Source: Bacteroidota bacterium (GTDB taxonomy: Bacteria; Bacteroidota; Bacteroidia; UBA7662). Taken from it: a stretch of DNA of 13,434 nucleotides. Positions 8,129-13,434 of this stretch are shown in pieces (the stretch's first letter is position 1; each line of letters begins with the position of its first letter). Location of the stretch: the NCBI GenBank assembly GCA_016868485.1, contig VGGT01000022.1, forward strand, positions 1 through 13,434. The letters run 5' to 3'. Below the pieces are notes generated by a model, which did no database searches, was not told where the DNA came from, and was given only the letters and a program-made list of their open reading frames with translations. The position numbers were made by a program, and so were the translations under genes.

Positions 8129-9560
8129 GCGCAACTTGGTTGTTCTTGCCCACCAATACGTGTTTCATTGAGGCCAAATTCCGCCACAGGAGCAGCAGTT
8201 CTGCTGTGATTAATGATGTTGTTGTAGCCCATGCCCCATAATAAGGCACCAGCAACAGATGAACACCCACAGCCACCGCCGCAGCCATTGTCAAATTTCG
8301 ACCGAATAAAAAATTATTTTTGGTAGCGAGGAGTAGGCTGGAGGGCAATACCCCAAGGGCTAAAATAGGGGGAAGTAGTGCCAACCAACGCAGTAGGGCC
8401 TCCGCCTCCGGTTGCGGTTGACCGGCTACAAGGCGGAGTAATTGAGGGCCCATGACCCATAAAGAAATACTACCCAAAAAGCCCAATGTGGACACAGGAA
8501 AAACCAGCTTACGCAGGTATTTCGCCGCATTCAAGGGCGCTACCGAAACAAAAGCGCTGAGTCGGGGTATCAGCACCTGCTGAAAGCTATTGGCGGCCAT
8601 CCTAAAAACCAACATGATTTTTTCCAAGGTGGAAATGAGGCCTACCCACCGAACACCAGCAAACAACTCCAAGACAATTAACGTACTGTGTGCGTAAAAA
8701 GCACTGCTGAGACCACCCACAAAAACAGGTCGGTTGACACGCAACAAGGCTCGGCAGGAAGCCAGTCCGGGCCATTGAAGTGAAATTTTATGCGTAGAAA
8801 TCACCTGGAAAAATGCCGCGATGGAAACCAGCAGCATACATCCACCATTCAAAAGGGGCAGAAGCAACTGATCATCCGGGCTGTCGATCAAAACAAAGAC
8901 GCCGAGGGCGAAGAGCAAGCGTCCGAGGACTTGCCAACGTGCGAGCAGGGCAAATTGTCGCGATCCTTGGAGCCACCAGGCAGGCATGAAGATTTGAGCC
9001 GGTAGGAGCAATGCAGAGAAGAAGAAAAACGAGGCGTTTGCGCGCCACGATGGAATACCCATCACCAACAAAACCAGAACAGGCAGACCAATGCCCAGCA
9101 ACAAAAGCTGGGTGAAAAAATAGCGGGAAAACAACAGCTGTGATGCATTCGATTGCTTCTTGTCCGTCTCCCTAAGCCCCGCTTGATGCGCATCTGTTGT
9201 CGTTTGATGCGCATCCAGTGTCTCTTGATGCGCACCTGTTGTCGTTTGATGCGCACCTGTTGTCGTTTGATGCGCACCTGTTGTCGTTTGATGCGCATCC
9301 AGTGTCTCTTGATGCGCATCGATGGCCGATTTATCGCGACTACCGGTCAGGGTAAACCCATAATCGACCCAAGCCACCCCAAAATTCATCAGGGCTAAGC
9401 TGAGGTTATACCAACCAAACGATTCTAAACCCACCACCCGCAACAAATGGGGTACGGTTGCCAAAGGAAGTAGGGCACCAAGAGCCTGCACTGTTCCCAA
9501 AGAGAGAAGATCCCCCGTGAGCCCGCCCCAAAAAAACCGCTTGTTGGTCTGCTTCAGCAC
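8118..9560 (-). CDS. Wzx-type polysaccharide flippase with heptapeptide repeat insert
   Basis: A 480-residue multi-pass inner membrane protein of the MATE/MVF-like superfamily (RfbX/Wzx), expected to flip lipid-linked oligosaccharide to the periplasmic face. The N-terminal WGGLTGDLLSLGTVQALGAL, then ESFGWYNLSLALMNFGVAWVDYGFTLTGSRD, matches the usual first two helices and the G-F-x-L-x-x-x-R motif. Immediately after this, in the cytoplasmic loop before helix 3, residues 81-126 are a tandem heptapeptide array (DAHQ followed by ETL or TTT) that normal Wzx proteins lack; without it the length would be about 434. I chose the GTG at 9560 because the protein from there (LKQTNKRFFWGG) begins like family members and a promoter box lies just upstream (9572-9565); a TTG at 9635 would add 25 atypical residues upstream of that box. 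It is the first gene of the four-gene operon. Confidence 0.85.
   Translation of the reverse strand: MLKQTNKRFFWGGLTGDLLSLGTVQALGALLPLATVPHLLRVVGLESFGWYNLSLALMNFGVAWVDYGFTLTGSRDKSAIDAHQETLDAHQTTTGAHQTTTGAHQTTTGAHQETLDAHQTTTDAHQAGLRETDKKQSNASQLLFSRYFFTQLLLLGIGLPVLVLLVMGIPSWRANASFFFFSALLLPAQIFMPAWWLQGSRQFALLARWQVLGRLLFALGVFVLIDSPDDQLLLPLLNGGCMLLVSIAAFFQVISTHKISLQWPGLASCRALLRVNRPVFVGGLSSAFYAHSTLIVLELFAGVRWVGLISTLEKIMLVFRMAANSFQQVLIPRLSAFVSVAPLNAAKYLRKLVFPVSTLGFLGSISLWVMGPQLLRLVAGQPQPEAEALLRWLALLPPILALGVLPSSLLLATKNNFLFGRNLTMAAAVAVGVHLLLVPYYGAWATTTSLITAELLLLWRNLASMKHVLVGKNNQVAHEG
9183..9320. repeat. 21-bp coding tandem repeat, six units plus a partial
   Basis: Units start at 9183, 9204, 9225, 9246, 9267, 9288 and a partial one at 9309, each opening with TTGATGCGCA on the + strand. 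There are two versions. Type A continues YCTGTTGTCGT (read on the - strand as TTT[D/G]AHQ) and occurs at 9183, 9225, 9246 and 9267; the last three are identical. Type B continues TCCAGTGTCTC (read as ETLDAHQ) and occurs at 9204 and 9288, identically. Units ending the common part in CATC contain the perfect 10-bp palindrome GATGCGCATC. The near absence of silent differences points to recent copy-number change by slippage or recombination. The array is in frame within the flippase gene. Confidence 0.95.
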
Positions 9561-9564
9561 GCGA

Positions 9565-9572
9565 CAAAGGTA
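9565..9572 (-). promoter_or_regulatory. Promoter of the polysaccharide operon
   Basis: Read on the - strand, TACCTTTG matches the Bacteroidota -7 box TAnnTTTG. An ATTG lies 18 bp upstream of it on that strand, in place of the TTTG -33 element at close to the usual distance. Transcription would begin a few bases after 9565, at or next to the GTG at 9560, so the flippase mRNA would be leaderless or nearly so, or translation starts slightly further in. Confidence 0.5.
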
Positions 9573-9650
9573 CACAAGCAATCGACAGCCCAATGGCACG
9601 GTATTTGAAAAGAAACAGCCGATGTGAGCAGGCAATTCATGCCTTCTAGT

Positions 9651-9658
9651 TATTTTTG
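9651..9658 (+). promoter_or_regulatory. -7 promoter box for the TPR lipoprotein gene
   Basis: TATTTTTG matches the Bacteroidota -7 box. Transcription should start near 9664, about 14 nt before the ATG at 9678. This argues against using an in-frame start at 9624, which lies upstream of the box. Together with the - strand box at 9565 it makes 9561-9677 a divergent promoter region. Confidence 0.6.
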
Positions 9659-9677
9659 TAGCCCTTTACGAACGGAA

Positions 9678-11063
9678 ATGCGTACACCTTCGCTCCAATT
9701 CCCCCATTCAATTAGAAAATCCTTCCGAATTTTTCGCTCCTTTTGGGCCGCAGGAATGTTGCTGATGGTCTCCTGTTCCGCTAGCCATACTTTCACCAAC
9801 AAAGGTGATAAATTAGCCACAGCAGGCATGCATGAAGAGGCTGTACAACAGTATTTTTTGGCCTTGGGCCGCGATCGAACTTATATTAAGGCCAGAGTCG
9901 GCCTGCAGCAGAGCGGTCAACAGACCATGCAGCTATCGACCGACCGGTTCTACAGACAACACCAAGACGGCAACTATCGGGAATCGATTCGGACCTATCG
10001 AAGCATGGAAACCCTCGCATCAGATGCCTCCGCACTCGGCATACGCCTGGAAGTGCCGGGGATGTTGCGGGTCGACTACGAACAGGATCTAGACCGATAC
10101 CTCGCCCAGCAGTACAAAGAAGCCACCCGCCTCAATGAAAACCGGCAGTTTCGCGAAGCTGAGCAGATTTTTGCAGAAATCAAAAGCTGGAAGGCCGATT
10201 ATCGCGACGTCGCTGAGCTTTCTCGCATGGCGCGCATCATACCCGAATACCAGGATGGGCGCATCGCATTCGATGCCGGCCATTACCGCAAAGCCTTTGG
10301 ACATTTCGAGAAAGTGAAAGCCCTCGATCCATCCTACAAAGAAACCGCCGAGTTGAGCCGTGTGGCCCGTGCACGTGCTCAGGTGCGCATCACCCTCATG
10401 CCATTCGAAAACGCCATGGCCTTTAGCATCCCGATGGAAATCCCACGGTACACACAGTCCGCTCTGGCTGTGTTGGGAAATGAATTTATCGATTGGACAG
10501 AGCCAGCCAATTCGAACCCGTCTGATACGGCTTTTGTTGGCACGCGACTACAACTGAAGGGCCGTATCGATGAGTTGGTGTATGTCACCCCCCAAATGCA
10601 AAGTCAAGAGCGGAGGGGTTATGAATCATACGTTGTGAAAGAATTTAATAAGGAGCGAAACCGAATGGAGAACGTAACCCGCTACCGAAAAGTGGTATAC
10701 ACCGAGATCCAAGGAAAAAGCGAACTTCGGGTGCGTGTCTCCTATCAGTTGATTGCTCAGGTGAATGGTATGGTGGTATTTGCTGATGTGTCCGAAGAAA
10801 CCGCCGAAGACGAAGTACGCTATGTAACCTATGGCGGTAACCGCCAAAACCTGTTTGGAGGTAGCTGGAGAAGCCTCAATGAGGTGCACCCAGGCGACCG
10901 TGTCCTGGATGCCCCATTTCAAAAGCGAGATATAGATCGGCTTTTAAACGCTCCGCGTCAGTTTAGACCGAGTGGCGAGTTGGCCCAGGAGGTACAAGAT
11001 GCTGTGGCGGCTCAAATTTCGAAACGCATTGCGGCCTACGAACAAGCCCGTTTGAATCCCTAA
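9678..11063 (+). CDS. TPR-containing lipoprotein with C-terminal beta-rich domain
   Basis: A 461-residue predicted lipoprotein. A basic n-region (RKSFRIFR, 13-20), a hydrophobic stretch and the lipobox-like MVSC place the lipidated cysteine at residue 33. Four tetratricopeptide-like helix pairs follow, roughly residues 40-245; the last two are visibly related (ENRQFREAEQIFAEIKSW and DAGHYRKAFGHFEKVKAL, each followed by an AELSR-x-AR helix). From about 235 the character changes: RVRITLMPFENAMAFS resembles the opening strand of CsgG/LpoB-type lipoprotein domains (I-x-V-x-P-F-x-N), followed by beta-rich sequence with many charged residues and a final helix. No named family is certain. The start at 9678 is set by the promoter box at 9651. 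The next lipoprotein gene begins 1 bp after the stop. Probably periplasmic, anchored to the inner or outer membrane; a scaffold or assembly role is a guess from the TPRs. Confidence 0.75.
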   Translation: MRTPSLQFPHSIRKSFRIFRSFWAAGMLLMVSCSASHTFTNKGDKLATAGMHEEAVQQYFLALGRDRTYIKARVGLQQSGQQTMQLSTDRFYRQHQDGNYRESIRTYRSMETLASDASALGIRLEVPGMLRVDYEQDLDRYLAQQYKEATRLNENRQFREAEQIFAEIKSWKADYRDVAELSRMARIIPEYQDGRIAFDAGHYRKAFGHFEKVKALDPSYKETAELSRVARARAQVRITLMPFENAMAFSIPMEIPRYTQSALAVLGNEFIDWTEPANSNPSDTAFVGTRLQLKGRIDELVYVTPQMQSQERRGYESYVVKEFNKERNRMENVTRYRKVVYTEIQGKSELRVRVSYQLIAQVNGMVVFADVSEETAEDEVRYVTYGGNRQNLFGGSWRSLNEVHPGDRVLDAPFQKRDIDRLLNAPRQFRPSGELAQEVQDAVAAQISKRIAAYEQARLNP

Positions 11064-11064
11064 T

Positions 11065-12483
11065 ATGCAAAGAGCAAGGCTATTACTCAGGTTATTGAGC
11101 GTCTTTGTGGTGCTGTTTTCCGCCTGCGGTCGTAAAGCCATTCCACCTCCAGCCACGCCGCAAACGCTGCAGCCGGTTCCCAAGCCCATTTGGGTGCAAC
11201 AGCGCCCGATTGAAATGGGTCAATACATTGGAATTGGCGTGGCGCGCAAAAACCCCTACAGTCCAGCCGACCACTTGGAAGCTGCGCGCAAGCAGGCTTT
11301 TTCCGACATAGCCATGCAGATCAAAGTACGGGTGGATGCGAATTCCACCCAATCCCAATTCGAAGACAAACAGTCTTTTTCCGAAGAGTTTCGCTCCTTT
11401 ACACGCACCATGGCCCAAGCCGAGCTGGAAGATTGTCAGCTTGTAGATACCTGGCAAAATGAGCAAGAGTATTGGGTCTATTATCGATTGTCGCAGGACG
11501 ACTACCGCAGATCCCGTGCGCGGCGAATCCAGTTGGCGGTCGACCAAGCTCGCAACCATCTGCAATCGGCCCGTCAGTCGATACAGCGATCCGATGTGGT
11601 GGCTGTCTACGATTTCTGCTTGCGGGCGCTCGATCAGCTCGCCCCGTTTTCGGGCGAACGGCTGGTTTATGAAGAGGCCGGTGTCTCACGTTCATTGTTG
11701 ACCGATATCGCTGAACTGATGATGCAAATAGCTCGGCAAACCCAAATTGAATTTAGCCTGAAACAATGGCGGGTGAAAATGGCGCATGCACCTGAAGACT
11801 TAGAGGTGCGGGTTCGCTATTTGGGCGCGGGCGGTGGTGCAGTTACGGGCTTTCCACTCAAGCTGAGCTACAAAGGAATCGAAAACCACAACGGCTGGAA
11901 ATTCATTACGGATCAAGAAGGTCGCATTCGCTGGCGTGCAGGGGTTATTCCAACGACTGCAAATCGGCTTATTTCGCTGAGGGCGGAGATGAATATAGAG
12001 GCCTTGTCACAAGACGCCCCCCATTGGCGGTGGATGAGTCTTCTGCCACCGGCCCAGAGGCCATCCGCTGAAATGCCCATTGAAATCCTTCCTGCAACTG
12101 TAGAAATAAAGATTTCGGGTGCGGGTGATTTATCGGGCTGGTCATCCACAGCAATCGAGCAGATCATCACTGCGCGATTGGGCAAAAACGGTTTGCTGGT
12201 GTGGAACGGCCAAGGTCGACCCGATTTTCAGTTGGTTGTGCAGATTGATTGCCGGGCAATTCAGTTAGGCAGTACGCAAAGTTCAGGAATTTTAAACGGC
12301 ACCATTAAGCTAACAGATGCAGCCCAAACGGTTCGCTACCAACAAAGCCTCAACGAAGTACGCAGTACAGGCCCGGATTCCTCTTCCGCCCTTCGTGCGG
12401 CCCAAAAAAGAATGCAAGAAAACTTAGAACTTTCGGTGTTGCCACGGGTTTTGGAACGGATTTTGCATGCCAATACGGATTGA
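11065..12483 (+). CDS. LPP20-family lipoprotein, three-domain
   Basis: A 472-residue predicted lipoprotein: basic, leucine-rich start, lipobox FSAC with Cys21, then a proline-rich linker. Residues about 45-150 match the LPP20 pattern: P-x-W-V, YIGIGVARKN (54-63), an AARKQAFSDIAMQIKVRV helix and a later strand ending in WVYYRLS. A helical region follows (150-235). Residues about 240-325 look like a beta-sandwich (RYLGAGGGAVTGFPLKLSYKG, TDQEGRIRWRAG). The C-terminal ~110 residues (GAGDLSGWSSTAIEQIITARL onward) read like the small alpha/beta domains of LpoB/CsgG/FlgT-like proteins, with DFQLVVQIDCRA as a central strand. The ATG is 1 bp after the TPR lipoprotein stop, so the pair is surely an operon. 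LPP20 proteins are envelope lipoproteins of mostly unknown function; relatives (FlgP, FlgT) support outer-membrane structures. Flagellar function itself is not implied here. Confidence 0.78.
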   Translation: MQRARLLLRLLSVFVVLFSACGRKAIPPPATPQTLQPVPKPIWVQQRPIEMGQYIGIGVARKNPYSPADHLEAARKQAFSDIAMQIKVRVDANSTQSQFEDKQSFSEEFRSFTRTMAQAELEDCQLVDTWQNEQEYWVYYRLSQDDYRRSRARRIQLAVDQARNHLQSARQSIQRSDVVAVYDFCLRALDQLAPFSGERLVYEEAGVSRSLLTDIAELMMQIARQTQIEFSLKQWRVKMAHAPEDLEVRVRYLGAGGGAVTGFPLKLSYKGIENHNGWKFITDQEGRIRWRAGVIPTTANRLISLRAEMNIEALSQDAPHWRWMSLLPPAQRPSAEMPIEILPATVEIKISGAGDLSGWSSTAIEQIITARLGKNGLLVWNGQGRPDFQLVVQIDCRAIQLGSTQSSGILNGTIKLTDAAQTVRYQQSLNEVRSTGPDSSSALRAAQKRMQENLELSVLPRVLERILHANTD

Positions 12484-12517
12484 ACTTTTTGAACGTTTCC
12501 CCAATCAGCTATTCATC

Positions 12518-12525
12518 TATTTTTG
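12518..12525 (+). promoter_or_regulatory. -7 promoter box for the small LPP20-like gene
   Basis: TATTTTTG matches the Bacteroidota -7 box, with TTTC at 12496-12499, 18 bp upstream, as a plausible -33 element. The predicted start near 12531 leaves a leader of about 120 nt, long for this window, and the leader begins inside the 33-bp duplication. Confidence 0.6.
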
Positions 12526-12526
12526 C

Positions 12527-12592
12527 ACGATAAAAGCAACATAGCCTGAAACACATCATACGACAAAAGCAACATAACCTGAAACACATCAT
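12527..12592. repeat. 33-bp tandem duplication in a leader region
   Basis: Two adjacent 33-bp copies, 12527-12559 and 12560-12592, differ at only two positions (T/C at 12531/12564 and G/A at 12544/12577). Each carries AAAAGCAACATA and ends in CTGAAACACATCAT. The first copy begins 1 bp after the promoter box, so both would be transcribed into the leader of the lipoprotein gene at 12653. Stop codons lie within the units, so they are not a coding extension. No strong hairpin is seen. Confidence 0.9.
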
Positions 12593-12652
12593 CTCATTCA
12601 GTTTTCCATCTTTATAATTCCATCCCCAAATCCACCTTCAACCCTTAATTCC

Positions 12653-13246
12653 ATGAAAAAATCCAGTTTTTCGCTGCTCATTTTGGCTTCCGCCTTATTT
12701 GTCCTACCCGCCTGCAAAAGCAAAAAGGAAGTTCCAGCCAAGTCCATTACGCCCGAACAAGCCGGTGAGGTAGAGGTGAAGCTCTATTGTTCGGGTTCCG
12801 AGTACTTCAGTACCAAAGAAATCCTGCGCGCCAATGCAGTAGGCGAGAGCATGGACCAAAACACATCCAAGAAAAAAGCACTCAACGAGGCCCGCACCCA
12901 ACTAGCCTCTTCCATCAACACCGTATTGAAGGCCACGATCGACAACTACGTCAACTCCCGCGAATTCAACAACAAAGAAGAAATCCAGGAACGTTTCGAG
13001 GGATTGAGCCGCGAGGTAATCAACCAGGAATTAGCGGGCACCCGCATTATTTGTGAAAAACTCACCAAAACGACCCAGAATACCTATAAAACCTACTTGG
13101 CACTTGAGTTAAGCGGTACGGATATGATTAAAAACCTCGGTTCTAAGTTAGGACAAGATGAGCGGTTGCGCATCGACTACGACTACGAGAAGTTTAAAAA
13201 CACCTTCGACCAGGAGATGGAGAAGTTTGAAAAATCAAGGCGTTAA
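12653..13246 (+). CDS. Small LPP20-like lipoprotein
   Basis: A 197-residue predicted lipoprotein. MKK start, hydrophobic core and lipobox LPAC give Cys21. The mature part resembles LPP20-related lipoproteins of Bacteroidota: a strand around CSGSEYFSTKEILRANAVGES, then a helix with SKKKALNEARTQLASSI (about 72-88), a long helical stretch to EVINQELAGTRIICEKL, then NTYKTYLALELS as the closing strand. The C-terminus is a highly charged helix ending in RR. It shares the YxGxG-like, A-R-x-x-L-A-x-x-I layout with the larger LPP20 protein upstream but is not a close copy. A 169-bp gap with its own promoter and a tandem duplication separates it from the two lipoprotein genes before it, so it may be regulated separately. 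Function unknown. Its stop is 13 bp from the convergent decarboxylase gene. Confidence 0.82.
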   Translation: MKKSSFSLLILASALFVLPACKSKKEVPAKSITPEQAGEVEVKLYCSGSEYFSTKEILRANAVGESMDQNTSKKKALNEARTQLASSINTVLKATIDNYVNSREFNNKEEIQERFEGLSREVINQELAGTRIICEKLTKTTQNTYKTYLALELSGTDMIKNLGSKLGQDERLRIDYDYEKFKNTFDQEMEKFEKSRR

Positions 13247-13259
13247 ATCGCCCACGCTT

Positions 13260-13434
13260 CTATGGCCATTCAGCCAAAACCGTTTCACCGCCGATAACCA
13301 CGTCACCGGGCTTTACCCTTGCCGGGGTACCCGGTGGCAAAAATACATCGACCCGGCTGCCGAATTTGATAAAACCGTATTCACCGCCTTGGGTTACCCG
13401 ATCACCCTCCTTCACGTAGCAAACAATCCGACGC
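13260..13434 (-). CDS. psd: Phosphatidylserine decarboxylase, C-terminal part (cut by window edge)
   Basis: Translation of the - strand from the window end gives the last 57 residues of a short-type Psd, stop TAG at 13262-13260. The stretch KEGDRVTQGGEYGFIKFGSR, continued by VDVFLPPGT, carries the Gly-Ser cleavage site of the family, where self-cleavage turns the serine into the pyruvoyl cofactor. The end, VKPGDVVIGGETVLAEW, is also typical. The enzyme makes phosphatidylethanolamine from phosphatidylserine at the inner membrane. The N-terminal part lies beyond the window. This gene converges with the small lipoprotein gene and no clear terminator separates them. Confidence 0.9.
   Translation of the reverse strand, partial: RRIVCYVKEGDRVTQGGEYGFIKFGSRVDVFLPPGTPARVKPGDVVIGGETVLAEWP

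Noticed and set aside
9183..9320. CRISPR-like array.
   Set aside because: The units are contiguous with no unique spacers and lie in frame in a membrane protein gene.
9062..9398. Repetitive open frames on both strands across the flippase repeat (MRIKRQQ-type and CRLMRTC-type products).
   Set aside because: They are other-frame readings of the 21-bp array; only the flippase frame continues into recognisable protein on both sides.
13239..13252. GGCG/CGCC hairpin between the last lipoprotein gene and psd.
   Set aside because: The stem is only 4 bp, overlaps the stop codon and lacks a T-tract, so it is too weak to call a terminator.

Overview
The window looks like chromosomal DNA from a member of the Bacteroidota. 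Several genes are preceded by the phylum's -7 promoter box (TAnnTTTG: at 1891, 9651 and 12518 on the + strand, and at 9572-9565 on the - strand), and I see no consistent Shine-Dalgarno sequences. The protein set also fits: a SPOR-domain envelope protein, LPP20-type lipoproteins, a Bacteroidota-style methyltransferase and a short-type phosphatidylserine decarboxylase. I cannot place the order or genus. There are no tRNA or rRNA genes, no IS elements, no CRISPR array and no gene-free stretch over 300 bases.

Layout. (1) 1-4372, + strand, mostly housekeeping: an exported SPOR-domain protein, an M20 amidohydrolase, lysyl-tRNA synthetase (lysS), and 4 bp after it a class I SAM methyltransferase. 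(2) 4420-9560, - strand: a tightly packed four-gene surface-polysaccharide operon. Read in transcription order it encodes a Wzx-type flippase, a GT2 glycosyltransferase, a two-part protein joining an O-antigen ligase/polymerase-like membrane domain to a second GT2 domain, and a third GT2. Junctions overlap by 11, 4 and 4 bp. Together they could add sugars to a lipid-linked oligosaccharide, flip it across the inner membrane and polymerise or ligate it; initiation, chain-length control and sugar-nucleotide synthesis are not in the window. (3) 9678-13246, + strand, divergent from the operon: a TPR lipoprotein, a three-domain LPP20 lipoprotein 1 bp downstream, and after a 169-bp gap a small LPP20-like lipoprotein with its own promoter. 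They look like parts of one envelope complex. (4) 13260-13434, - strand: the C-terminal end of phosphatidylserine decarboxylase.

The least ordinary signals are three short tandem repeats, all clean at nucleotide level: 21-bp units at 30-99 running into the start of the SPOR gene; six 21-bp units plus a partial one (9183-9320) inserted in frame in a cytoplasmic loop of the flippase; and a 33-bp unit duplicated in the leader of the last lipoprotein gene (12527-12592). The ligase/polymerase-GT2 fusion and the lipoprotein trio also deserve attention. I did not find anything I would call a wholly new defence or mobile system.
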